Source: an uncultured Monoglobus sp. (GTDB taxonomy: Bacteria; Bacillota; Clostridia; Monoglobales; Monoglobaceae). From it: a stretch of 64,000 bases of DNA. The position numbers were made by a program, and so were the translations under genes. Positions 42,519 to 52,700 of this stretch are shown here, one piece after another; position 1 is the stretch's first letter; every line of letters starts with the position of its first letter. The notes beneath the pieces are model-generated. The model ran no database searches and was not told the DNA's origin. It was given only the letters and a program-made list of their open reading frames with translations. The stretch lies in contig CANQKC010000013.1 of NCBI GenBank assembly GCA_947624305.1, positions 1 through 64,000 of the forward strand. The letters are read 5' to 3'.

Positions 42519-42848
42519 ATGGAAAACAGAAAGAGAAATATTCAGATAAAATTCAGAGTAACGGAAAAAGAACGTGAGCTTATCGAGAAGAAAATGGCGC
42601 AGCTGCCCATACATAAAATCGGAGCGTACATGCGCAAAACGGCAATAGACGGCTACATAATCTACACAGACCTATCTCCGATAAAAGAATACGCCAAAGA
42701 GCTGCAAGCTATCGGCAAAAACATAAATCAAATCGCAAAGCGAGTAAACGAGACCGGCTCGATCTACAAAGACGACATAACAGCTTTACAAGAAAAAATG
42801 AATGAAGTATGGCAGCTCCAAAGAAAAATTCTAATGAGTTTGAAGTAG
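42519..42848 (+). CDS. MobC-like relaxosome accessory protein
   Basis: A 109-residue protein. The ribbon-helix-helix start NIQIKFRVTEKERELIEKKM, then GAYMRKTAIDGYII and the diagnostic LQAIGKNINQIAKRVNETGSIY of the bacterial mobilisation (MobC) family, with a C-terminal helix. MobC binds oriT and assists the relaxase in nicking. A GGAGG site precedes it. Normally the relaxase gene follows; here 325 bp of AT-rich DNA and an unrelated gene follow instead. Confidence 0.88.
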   Translation: MENRKRNIQIKFRVTEKERELIEKKMAQLPIHKIGAYMRKTAIDGYIIYTDLSPIKEYAKELQAIGKNINQIAKRVNETGSIYKDDITALQEKMNEVWQLQRKILMSLK

Positions 42849-43173
42849 AATATGCAGTTATATTTTTAATGAATTATGGAAAGCAATAATTTTTAAATAT
42901 TATTACTTTTACTTATTAAGTTACATTTATAATAGAGATAGTTATTGATTTTTCTAAGCTATATGTTATAATATTATTTAGTTATTAAATTATTTTAAAA
43001 GAAGATTTATTGACTATAAATGATCATACATAAAAAAGACAAAGATTACGCTTAAATATGAATTGCGTTATATGATAAGTTTCAAAAGTTTTAACTACAA
43101 TTTGAGGTTTACGTTTGGTTGCTTATGCCTGATTAGGTTGTATAGGATCAAGCAAATGTAAAAAGGTGACAAT
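42849..43173. other. AT-rich gap after mobC
   Basis: 325 bp with no frame of useful length and no relaxase remnant that I can recognise. Likely the promoter region of the next gene, which lacks an obvious consensus but has an AAAAGGTGAC site before its ATG. Confidence 0.5.
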
Positions 43174-44349
43174 ATGAAAGAAAATGTCCGTAATACAGGT
43201 TACAGAATTATAAAACAACCAAATTCTATCTTTAGAACTCCAAAATCCATTGTCAGCACCAAGAAGGATCCGGAGTTCTGTCCGCAATGCTCCGGAAAGT
43301 TGGAACAGTATCATGCACTTATTCCTGTAGAAAAGAAAATGAAAGCGGACGTTCCCGGCCTCTGGTGTCGGAAATGCGACAAATTATACGTAAAAGATGG
43401 TTCCTCAATTCGCAAATTATTGAAGGATAATTCGCTTGCTAAAGGATACACTCTTGATGGTGAAGAACTTTGGAATTATACAAACAGAAAGCGGAAAATT
43501 AAACAGAAAAACAAACGTAAGAAAAAAATGAACCAAATATTTAAAGCTCGACTCAAAAAGCTTTCCGAGATTCCTTCATCGGAGGTAATGATTTGTGTTC
43601 ATTTTGAAGATAAATCATATTCTGATTATATTATTGTTTCAAATACAAATGACTGTATCAGCAATGAAATAATTCACTATTCCTCTGAAATGGGCCGAGA
43701 ACTTATTTCTGCGGCTTATGCAGAACAACGAGAAAGTAGCGGCACCATTAACGGGAAGAATTTTCGCGTTACACAATGTATTTATCCCCATCCAAAGTAT
43801 CGACAATTATCCGATTATATTATCTTCACGGATTTAATCATACGACCGGACGGCGGATACAGTAGTTCCTGCAAGAATGGTCAAAGAGAGATGGTTCACA
43901 CTCTGCTTTACTCCTTGAGCACAAATAGATATGAAATAATTCCTTCAACATTTGATAAGACTACCGGTGAGTGTTTTGTTGACATCGGTTTATTTCGCAA
44001 TTACGTTAATGAATATGGAAGGCCGAATCTTTCCCCTAATTTTGAAGTTCGAGAGGTATACGGGCCAATGGATTTTGACGAGCTCAATTCGGAATCTGTT
44101 TTAAAATGCTATGGGTATAGTGTTAGTCAAGCAGAAGGATTGAGTACGGGCGAACGTCAGGAATTGCTCGCAGAAATTGTAGATCTTGAGATACTAACCG
44201 TTAAAAAGGTGGTTACGTTGCTTGACTTTTTTATTCAAACACATGCAGCCCCTAAGTACATAGAAGCACGATTCAAATGGGAATCCGATAAAAAATATAT
44301 TCAAGGGTATAATGTTAATCCTCAACGTTTTCTGATAGCCAGATCTTGA
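43174..44349 (+). CDS. unknown zinc-ribbon protein in the BREX element
   Basis: A 391-residue protein. Residues 36-39 (CPQC) and 66-69 (CRKC) form a zinc ribbon. A basic stretch follows (NRKRKIKQKNKRKKKM, about 107-123), suggesting nucleic-acid binding. Residues 125-310 are mixed alpha/beta with no known motif. The last 70 residues (LSTGERQELLAEIVD to PKYIEARFKWESDKKYI) match a tail domain I recall from many uncharacterised Firmicutes proteins. Transcribed opposite to and converging on the BREX operon, with its stop 13 bp from the end of the operon. AT-rich. It could be a defence cargo gene. Confidence 0.6.
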   Translation: MKENVRNTGYRIIKQPNSIFRTPKSIVSTKKDPEFCPQCSGKLEQYHALIPVEKKMKADVPGLWCRKCDKLYVKDGSSIRKLLKDNSLAKGYTLDGEELWNYTNRKRKIKQKNKRKKKMNQIFKARLKKLSEIPSSEVMICVHFEDKSYSDYIIVSNTNDCISNEIIHYSSEMGRELISAAYAEQRESSGTINGKNFRVTQCIYPHPKYRQLSDYIIFTDLIIRPDGGYSSSCKNGQREMVHTLLYSLSTNRYEIIPSTFDKTTGECFVDIGLFRNYVNEYGRPNLSPNFEVREVYGPMDFDELNSESVLKCYGYSVSQAEGLSTGERQELLAEIVDLEILTVKKVVTLLDFFIQTHAAPKYIEARFKWESDKKYIQGYNVNPQRFLIARS

Positions 44350-44362
44350 TGTGATAATATAC

Positions 44363-45082
44363 CTATATTTTTTCAATTATTTTCGGCAGATCTGAGTCGC
44401 GGCACGGCTCGGCGGCTATAACTATGCCTTTGGCGGTTCCGCTTTCGGTGGGGATGCTGACGGTGTCGCCGATTTTGATTGATGTGTCTTCGGAAATATA
44501 ATATTGGTTTGAACCGTTATCCAGTCTTGACACCCGCAAACGCAAACACTGTTCTTTTTCGCTTACGGGTTCGGTTTTATCGGTCACTGAACTGTCTGCT
44601 TTATCGGCATTATAATTTTTATCGGGTTTAATTTCCCCTTTAGCGGCAAGGATCGCATTGTTATATTCTTCTCTCGTTTCGTAGTCTTGCGGCGAAATGC
44701 CGTATTTGCTGCCGCTTTCGCAATTAGCGCGCCACGCGTATCTGTTGTTATTCGTCTTTGTTTCGCGCATTTGTCCGAAGATTTTATCATCTTGAATATT
44801 TTGTCTGCGCGGGACATTATCCGCCTCAACATCAAACGACCCCATCGCGCCCAAAAACGCGCCCGTCCGCAAAACATCTTCGGTATTCCTTATTCTTCCG
44901 GTGGCGATCCCGATCGCCGATGCGGCATACGGATTTATTTTGCCTTTTTTGGAATAATGGTACTTCTTTTCCATACGATCGGCGATAGCGCCCATAGCAA
45001 GACCGCCGACAATATCAATAATTGTATTGAACGGCTCGGGACATTTTGAACTTTTCTTTTTGTATTTTCTCTTCTTCGCCAT
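44363..45082 (-). CDS. accessory protein at the end of the BREX operon
   Basis: A 239-residue protein starting 8 bp after brxL, so it belongs to the same transcript. A basic N-terminus (KKRKYKKKSSK) is followed by a glycine-rich helix pair (IIDIVGGLAMGAIADRM, INPYAASAIGIATGRI). The centre has NNRYAWRANCESGSKYGISPQDYETREEYNNAI, a motif found in short Firmicutes proteins of unknown role (recalled). The C-terminal 70 residues form a beta-barrel-like domain (QYYISEDTSIKIGDTVSIPTE). It is not a standard BREX subunit. Confidence 0.65.
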   Translation of the reverse strand: MAKKRKYKKKSSKCPEPFNTIIDIVGGLAMGAIADRMEKKYHYSKKGKINPYAASAIGIATGRIRNTEDVLRTGAFLGAMGSFDVEADNVPRRQNIQDDKIFGQMRETKTNNNRYAWRANCESGSKYGISPQDYETREEYNNAILAAKGEIKPDKNYNADKADSSVTDKTEPVSEKEQCLRLRVSRLDNGSNQYYISEDTSIKIGDTVSIPTESGTAKGIVIAAEPCRDSDLPKIIEKI

Positions 45083-45090
45083 ACAAACAC

Positions 45091-47160
45091 CTACTCAACG
45101 CCGAGGGCTTTATATACCGCGTCTTCGGGGCTTTGATAGAAGATAATGTTAAAGCACCCTACCAGTTCCGGAGGAACCGTGCCGATGTCGGCGGCTGATG
45201 TGATCGGCAGCAAAACTTTTTTGGCTCCGCTGTCAAGGCACACCTGCAGCGTGTTCGCCAGATCTTCGACCTTAATCATCGTGCCCGCAATGCTTATATC
45301 TCCCAGAACGGCAAGGCCGCTCAGCGTCGGTTTATTGAGCGCTATCGAGCACAGCGCTACAAGGGTCGGCAGCGCCAGAGTATCCGTCATGCCGATACCC
45401 TGCAGATCCTGATAATTGATAATATAATCTTTCGTCACGGTGCTTATCGCTCCGCTTATCCTGTTTGAATTTGCCTTTAAATAATTAAACGCTGTGTTTG
45501 TCGATTCTCTGCTCTTTTTATCGCCGCCTATGCCGGTCCTCTCAAATTTGCCGTTTCCGGGCAGCATCTGCGATTCAAGCCTGAACGCGCCTATCATTCC
45601 CGATTTGCCTCTCGCTATCGTGTAAATCTGGCCCGGATTGCATATACCTTCGGGTATGAGTTTATCGCTGCCCTGTTCCGGCACGGACACATAATTTTCC
45701 TCAAATGTTTCAAGGTCGATATATGAAAAATTAACATCATAAAATTCCATACCGCCGAGTTTTTTAAGCTGCTCTTTGACGCGTCTGCGCAGTTCAAGCG
45801 AAATTTTTAAAATTTCCTCAAGCTGGTCTTTTGTATATTCTCCGTCGGGATACAAAAGCTTGATAAACCCGCCGACCATTTTGCGAACTGCAATGGTATC
45901 GCGCTGATTCAGATTTTTGCCCAGTCTGAAATATTTATCGAGCGCGTCGCCGTGCTGCTCCTTGCGAAGCTCGCGGATAAATTCGGCAAGATAATCCGTT
46001 ATAAATCCGTAGTCGTTTGTGAAATGCTCGGGTCTGAACTTTGTGATCTCCCAGCCCGGGATATAGCAGTGCATACGATCCAGAAACGCGGTGTCGGTGC
46101 CGATCTCGCGGGGAAAAGGGTCAAACAGGCTCGATGTTTTGAGCAGCACGTCAACGCCCTGATTGATGTTTCCGACAAACACCATAGACGCCGATGCAGC
46201 TTTTTCCTCTTTGCCGCGGGCAAAAGAGCCGGACGCCATATAGTCTTTCATGATCTGGATGCCGTCCTTGTCTTTAAAATTAATTCCGGCGACCTCGTCA
46301 AATGCGACGCAGTCCCACAGACCAACCAAGCCGACGGTTTTTCTGGCCATATTGTAAAACAGGTTGGCGACCGTTGTCTGTCCGCCCGAAACGAGAATAC
46401 TGTTTGGGAATATCTCTTTATAAATATGCGATTTGCCCGTGCTTCTGCGGCCGAGTTCGCATAGATTAAAGTTGTTTTCCGCCATGGGCAGCATACGGGC
46501 AAGCAAGAGCCACTTTTCTCTTTCGCTGAGCTTTTCGGGCTCCATGCCTATAGAGCGCAGCATCACGGTGATCCATTCGTCTTTTGTAAAGGCTTTTCTG
46601 CCGTCTTTTAATTCTTTAATATCGACATGCGGCATCTGGATAGGCATAAGGTCGCGGATAATGATCGGCGACGCGTTCTTTTCTTCTTCTATGTACTCAT
46701 AGTCGAGCTGAACGATACACCAAATTCCGCCGCACAGAAGTCTGTCGTATTTCGAGGGGTATTCTTCGGAGATGAAAATATTTTTTACGCCCAAATTGGA
46801 AAACTCCGCCTCATAGCTGTCCTTTTTTATATTCAGGTTGACGGTTATTTTGTCTATAACGGTGTAGCTTCCCCTCTGGCGCAGCAGCGACAGGATCTTC
46901 TGGGCCTCATCGGGGCGGACATAATTGTCCGCGAGGATTTTTTTGACGTTGTTTAATCCTCGTTCAATATCCTCCGGGACATCTGTGCCGCAATACTGGC
47001 CGAGCAAAAACTCAAGGACATAGACAGGCACGTTTGCGCCCTCCTTGATCATTTTTGTAAGGTCTTTGCGGACGATCCTGCCGCCGAAATACCGCCGCAG
47101 CTTTTTGTTGATCTCCTCGTTTTTGTCGATAACGACACTCAATTCTTTGTTTTCACTCAT
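45091..47160 (-). CDS. brxL: BREX Lon-like ATPase BrxL
   Basis: A 689-residue AAA+ protein. Walker A ELGRRSTGKSH (about 238-248), then WDCVAFDEVAG (Walker B), and a Lon-type C-terminal domain (about 510-689) with GMTDTLALPTLVALCSIALNKPT, AVLGDISIAGTMIKV and SGAKKVLLPITSAADIGTVP. The Lon catalytic Ser position in this family reads IPTL/LPTL, so no serine-lysine dyad is apparent, as I recall for other BrxL proteins. BrxL forms rings on DNA and is required for defence. Sixth core gene of type 1 BREX. Confidence 0.94.
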   Translation of the reverse strand: MSENKELSVVIDKNEEINKKLRRYFGGRIVRKDLTKMIKEGANVPVYVLEFLLGQYCGTDVPEDIERGLNNVKKILADNYVRPDEAQKILSLLRQRGSYTVIDKITVNLNIKKDSYEAEFSNLGVKNIFISEEYPSKYDRLLCGGIWCIVQLDYEYIEEEKNASPIIIRDLMPIQMPHVDIKELKDGRKAFTKDEWITVMLRSIGMEPEKLSEREKWLLLARMLPMAENNFNLCELGRRSTGKSHIYKEIFPNSILVSGGQTTVANLFYNMARKTVGLVGLWDCVAFDEVAGINFKDKDGIQIMKDYMASGSFARGKEEKAASASMVFVGNINQGVDVLLKTSSLFDPFPREIGTDTAFLDRMHCYIPGWEITKFRPEHFTNDYGFITDYLAEFIRELRKEQHGDALDKYFRLGKNLNQRDTIAVRKMVGGFIKLLYPDGEYTKDQLEEILKISLELRRRVKEQLKKLGGMEFYDVNFSYIDLETFEENYVSVPEQGSDKLIPEGICNPGQIYTIARGKSGMIGAFRLESQMLPGNGKFERTGIGGDKKSRESTNTAFNYLKANSNRISGAISTVTKDYIINYQDLQGIGMTDTLALPTLVALCSIALNKPTLSGLAVLGDISIAGTMIKVEDLANTLQVCLDSGAKKVLLPITSAADIGTVPPELVGCFNIIFYQSPEDAVYKALGVE

Positions 47161-47175
47161 ATATTCCGCCTCCCG

Positions 47176-49713
47176 TTAAAAACCAAACCCGAAATCCCCG
47201 GCGAAAGCGATGTCTATGACCGTTTCGCGCCTTATCACTTCAACGCCGTGTTTTTCGTCAACGGCCACAAGATAATATTTTTTTGACCTGTCATACTTTT
47301 TGTTTTTAAGCGTGAAACTGAGCCGAAAAATCCTTTTTTCCGTTTCCTCGTCTTTTTTATCGGCAATATAAATATGCTCGTTTGATATTTTTTCGCCGTC
47401 GTCGGCGACAAAGTATATCCTGTATTCCGCTTTTTTCACAATGTCGCTGACCGGTTTTGTCTGAATAAAATCAAGGGACAGTATGAGGTTTGTTACTTTG
47501 CCGAGTATGCTCACAAGCTCGATTTTTGCGTCGGTCGTCTCTATACTGTTCTTCTTGGTTTTGACATCGATAAGCGGCACGATCATCTCTTGGGGCGAGC
47601 AGCCGCCGTGAACATAATTGAGCCCGCTGCCCGGGACTTTAAAAATATCGCTTCCCATCGGGAAAGATATTATCCGCTCATCATCGCCGTTTAACACCGT
47701 CGACATCGGAACGCTCAATACTCCCGCCGAATTTTCCGCTTCGTCGGAGATAATATACCTTTTTTCGGCGAGCGCGTCTTCGGCGAGTGCGTCTTTGGCG
47801 GCGCGGTTTTCGATTTTATCGCTCTCGGCGAGTTTGTCTCTCTTATATATAAAACCGTGGTCGGCGGTCACGATATAATGTATCGTGTTCGCGCTTGAAG
47901 TCAGCCTGCGGATAAGAGCGCAAATTTCCTCGATCGCCTCCTCACAGGCGGCGAATACTTCATTTTCGGTGTTCGCCTTATCGCCTCGGGCATCTATCTG
48001 GTTGTGATATATATACACCACGTCCTGCCCGGTGAATATCTCGCGCAGCTCCGCCTTGTTCATGTTTTTTATATCGTCATACTGCACGCATCGGCTTTTA
48101 GGGTTTTCGGTTTTCAATACCGCCTCGCGTCGTTTCAGGTCATCGCACGGTTTTCCGTCGATAAGCGCCTGCCTGCTCGGGCTCAATTCAATATTTTTAT
48201 GCGGCAAAAGCGCGGCCATACCCAGGCTCGTTATCGACGGCAGCACGCTTTGCATGGGCGTTATTGACGCCTCGCATTTTTCGTCGCTCTGCAGCCTTTC
48301 AAACAGACCGCGGCCGACTTCGTAGCGCAGCGCGTCGGATATAATGACAGCCGTGCGCTCCTTTGTATAGCGCACATTATTCGAGTAAAATTCGGTTTGT
48401 TTCGCCGTTTCGGACTTTGCCTGTTCCGAAACATATGCCTTGGCCCAATCGACGCATATCCTGTTCAGATAATTGTTTACATAATCATATTCCACCGCTT
48501 TGCGAAGATCCTTAAATTTTTCGGGCTCCTCGATCTTGTCAAAATAATAGTAAAAGCGGCGGTAGCTGCTGTCGATCTTATATCCCTCTTTGGTATAGTG
48601 ATCGACTATATCATCGAGCTTTCCCCTCTCCCGATATTCGGCCGAGATCACGCTGCGGGCGTTCATCAGCGCCGAATACTCGTTTTTCACAAATTTACCG
48701 AAGTGTTTTTTCTGCCTTTCCTCGCATATCTCGTCTATGGCTCTGCCGCCGAGACGCGCGCTTATGTCCGCGTTATTGAGCCTTTCGATCATCCAATCAA
48801 TGATAATTTCGTCGATTCCCGCGAATATATAACAAGCCGCGACTGCCGAAGTCTGCATTTCGGCAAAATATTTTCTGCCGTTTATCGCGTTATAGGCAAA
48901 GGCGGACAGTTCATCAAACCGCTCGGCGCACAGCGTGTTGTTCATCATGTTGTCCAAAAACGCTATGACGCTGCCCGGCTTTTGGCACAGGCCGCTCCGC
49001 CACTCAGCGGGTATTTCGCAGCTTATAACTCTCGCGGCGTACGTCACAAAAAGCGCGATCACGAGTTTTCCCAAGGTCGGCTCGCTGTCGGCATAGCCAA
49101 ACACATCTCCCGCGATCTGCCAAAAGTCATCTGTGAGGTCGTATTTTTCAAACTCGGCAAGATACGCGTTGTTTTCGAGCTCCCCATCGGTCAGCACGCA
49201 GCGTAGTATCTCCTCAAAGCTGTAGGTTTTAAGCCTGCACAGCGCGCTCATCATGCCGAGCCTTATATTATCATTATCGTATTTTTCTATTAACAGATTT
49301 TCAAATCTCTCGGTCCTGTCCTTGGCGGCAAAAAACTTGACATGCTTTGCTATGACGCTTCGGAAACTTTCGTCGATGCCGTAATCGTTCATAATCAAAG
49401 AAACGCGGTCGGCATAAAATTCCTTGGAATAAAGTATCGTATCCGCGAGATGGTTGTCTTTGATATCGGGCTTGGCAAAAGGCGCGTATATGAGATAATT
49501 CGTCTCGGTGTCGATACGCTCGATTAGCTGCTTTATATAAAATTGATTGCCGCGCTCAAGGCGCAGTATTTTCGCGTTTTCAAGCTCGAGGCCGTTTATT
49601 TCGCCGTCGAACTCGGCGTCCTTGTCGTACCAGAACACCAGCCTGCGCGAGCCGCCCGCCGCGAATTCCGTATTCAGTTTATCGGTTATCTGACCTAAAT
49701 TCATTTCCGCCAT
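47176..49713 (-). CDS. pglZ: BREX phosphatase-superfamily protein PglZ (type A)
   Basis: An 845-residue protein. The N-terminus RRLVFWYDKDAEF is typical of PglZ. The alkaline-phosphatase-like PglZ domain has TAVIISDALRYEVG (about 453) and HYIVTADHGFIYKR (about 612), including the metal-binding Asp and DHG. The C-terminal 150 residues are beta-rich. PglZ is essential for BREX defence and methylation in studied systems. It starts 15 bp after pglX. Intact and of normal length. Confidence 0.94.
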   Translation of the reverse strand: MAEMNLGQITDKLNTEFAAGGSRRLVFWYDKDAEFDGEINGLELENAKILRLERGNQFYIKQLIERIDTETNYLIYAPFAKPDIKDNHLADTILYSKEFYADRVSLIMNDYGIDESFRSVIAKHVKFFAAKDRTERFENLLIEKYDNDNIRLGMMSALCRLKTYSFEEILRCVLTDGELENNAYLAEFEKYDLTDDFWQIAGDVFGYADSEPTLGKLVIALFVTYAARVISCEIPAEWRSGLCQKPGSVIAFLDNMMNNTLCAERFDELSAFAYNAINGRKYFAEMQTSAVAACYIFAGIDEIIIDWMIERLNNADISARLGGRAIDEICEERQKKHFGKFVKNEYSALMNARSVISAEYRERGKLDDIVDHYTKEGYKIDSSYRRFYYYFDKIEEPEKFKDLRKAVEYDYVNNYLNRICVDWAKAYVSEQAKSETAKQTEFYSNNVRYTKERTAVIISDALRYEVGRGLFERLQSDEKCEASITPMQSVLPSITSLGMAALLPHKNIELSPSRQALIDGKPCDDLKRREAVLKTENPKSRCVQYDDIKNMNKAELREIFTGQDVVYIYHNQIDARGDKANTENEVFAACEEAIEEICALIRRLTSSANTIHYIVTADHGFIYKRDKLAESDKIENRAAKDALAEDALAEKRYIISDEAENSAGVLSVPMSTVLNGDDERIISFPMGSDIFKVPGSGLNYVHGGCSPQEMIVPLIDVKTKKNSIETTDAKIELVSILGKVTNLILSLDFIQTKPVSDIVKKAEYRIYFVADDGEKISNEHIYIADKKDEETEKRIFRLSFTLKNKKYDRSKKYYLVAVDEKHGVEVIRRETVIDIAFAGDFGFGF

Positions 49714-49728
49714 TTTTTATACCTCTGA

Positions 49729-52700
49729 TCATATTTTTGTCAATATCTGCATTTTATTTCCGTCTTTGCCGGTCTGCACTTTCTCATAATTCACTTTAAC
49801 GCCGTCGTCGAGATCAATATCGATCCGCGAGAGCGCAAGATGGGCGATCTTCTCGTCATAATCCCGCGTCTCCTTGAGCTGCTTGAGCAGCTTTTCGCGG
49901 CGTTTCGAGGCTCTGCCGATCTCCCGGCTGTCGGCGCCGCTGTCGGTGATTTCCTGCATACGGCTGATCTCTCTTTCGTATATATTCTGTACTCGGTGGA
50001 GATACTCAACGCGCACATTGCCTATCGTGTCGGCGTTCCAGCGGTGCATATAAACGAGCGCCTTAAACCCGTTCTGCCGCCCGCTGTCAAACATCCAGTA
50101 GATCGGGCGCTTTTTGTAGGTCTTTATATGGTCTTTTATAAAGTCCTTTAAAAAGTAGCTGCGTATCACTTCGCGGCTGCTGTTGCCCTTGCCCCCGAGA
50201 GCCGAGGCGATAAACTTCAGGTTCTCCTCAAGGGTGTCTTTGCCGTAGACTGTTTCTATAAACTCAACAAACCGCCCCACAATGTCGTCCTCGAAATACT
50301 GCTCATCGGTTATAGGGATACAGTTGTCCTCATCCGGAGCATACTGTCCACTGATCACTGACCACTGACCACTAAAATCTCCTCCGGCGTATACAAGGCC
50401 TTCACGGTCGAGCGAGTAGCGGCCGAACATGCAGCCCACGGCGTAGGAAATGAGCGATACTATCTCGTCGCGCTTGGTGCGGACGTAGTTTGAGCCTTTC
50501 AGCGATTCGGTAATATCGTCTTTTGAGTCAACTACATAGTGGACGGTCACATCTCTGTCCGCCACCTCGGGCGTCAGCTCGTCCCGCAGGCCGTAAATAT
50601 CTATAAATATACGGTTGAGCTCCTCCTCGTTGGCTTTGAGGCGCCCAAATCTTTCGCTGCACTCACCTTTCCACAGAAGATAGCAAAGCTCCAAAGGCGA
50701 GTCCGCCTTCGGATAACCGCCGTAATAGCTTTCGATAGCCGCGTTAACGCGGGCCGCGTCCCACAGCCCGCGGCTCAAATTAACCAACGGCAGACATTTA
50801 AAATCCCAAGAGGTTTCATAAGAATCCCAGTCGGTTTTGGACAATTTGATATTTTGATTTGTAATATAATCAATTTTTTCCTTTTGAATTTGGTTAAGAA
50901 TGAATGGCAAATTTGATATATTACCCTTTTGAAAGTTCAGCGTAGGATTAATTGCTGATAAATAGAAAAAAGCTATTTCTGAGCATAAAAAAGCCAATGT
51001 ATAATATATATTTTCTTTCTTAATGTCAGCAAACGAACCACTTGCATCATAAAGAAAACCATAATCTGTATATCGTGCAGCGAACTTATATGAGGATAAC
51101 GAACTCCAAGTCACGTTTTCCTTAAAGATGTATTCAAGGTTAAATGCATGTGCTGGAATCTTTCCGCTAAAATCTTTATAGTTTCGCATAACAAAACCAT
51201 CATTTTCCCAATTAACTACATAATCATTATTTCCATACCATTTTCTATAGTCTCCACCCTTGTTATACGGAAACCACTTTTTTCTACTATTCATAGCTTC
51301 TTGTCTCGAATGGGAATGCAATCCCAGTTTGCAATTATCAATTTCATGCCATATACGAATGAATAAATTATTATTTCCTGTAATCATTCCCGCACGGGTA
51401 GTAGCATAATCCTCAAAAACTTTACTTTGCTCACACAAGCGAATGGCGTTATCACTCACCCAATAGGCGATCGGGGAGCCGGGAATTTTTGAGAAATTGG
51501 ATTGATCGGATTCATAAAAATATCCGCACTCCTTATCATCAATCGCTTCGAGGACTTTTTTCTTTTGAACTTCCATTCCGCCCTTAAAATCAGACAAACG
51601 GAAATAGAGCCCCTCGCTTTTTTCTTTTGTATTTTTCAAAACAAAAGAGCAGATAGGCACCGTTGCTTCTTCAAATGCAGAATATTCCATTTGTATCAAT
51701 GAAACGATAGATTTTGTTTCAATAATATAATTTCGTAATGCTTCGTAAGTCTTGATAAACATCCAAACAAAAGGCGTCATAAAGGCAGAATAACCACCAG
51801 CTTTGCAATATCCAAAATTGCGATACATAAATACGCTGAACAAGTCGCCGGAATATGCTTTATAGTTTTTCACCACAAATTCTTTCAGGTTACTTTCCAT
51901 TTTGTTCATATACGGAGGGTTGGTGCATACGATAGAATATTTTTGACTCATAATATGGGCCTGTTTCGCCAACTTAAACATCTTCGGCAGCGTATCATTT
52001 ATCCACGAAACTGAGGAAATATTCAGCTGCCGCTCCAACTGTTTAAGACTTTGCAAATATTTTGTAAATGATATATAATCATTCTTTTTAACCGCCTGCA
52101 AAGCTCCGATTTCCTTAGAATCCTTAAATACTTCTACCAAGTATTCTCCGATTTTGTTTTGCTCCTCATCATTGGTTATTCCGCCGCAGGCAAATCTTTC
52201 AATGGCATTGCTTTCCTCGCATACCGCAAGATTAATATGAATATTATTTCTAAAAAGTCGCCTGTTATAACTTCTTGCTTTCATCATAACCGCAAAATAA
52301 GCCAACTGATATGCCCGTTTATCAATATCTATACCGAATAAATTATTCTGAACGATAGACAATGCAGCATCGCGGTCGGAATATCCGCACTCACGATATA
52401 TCTCCATCAGAACATCAAAAGCATAAACGAGAATATGCCCGCTGCCCATACAAGGATCAAAAAATGTCAAGTCAGCAGGATATATCTTTTCGTCAATATA
52501 TTCTATCTTTCCGGATTTTGGAGTGACAAAAAAATCAAGTTTTTCCGCCAATTTGCTACCGGGATTTCTTTCGATCCAATACCTGCCAAGTGAATTATCC
52601 ACTATATAACGAACGACCCAGTCGGTTGTGAATAACTGAGTGGCTGCGGGAATATCAGCCTTTTTGACTGTTCCTTTGTAAATATTTATGATCGCGTCAT

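Noticed and set aside
42849-44349. Searched for a relaxase after mobC
   Set aside because: No frame shows the relaxase HxH or three-histidine motif; the following gene is a zinc-ribbon protein.
45091-47160. brxL considered as an ordinary Lon protease
   Set aside because: The protease Ser/Lys dyad motif is absent and the neighbours are BREX genes; the family match is BrxL.
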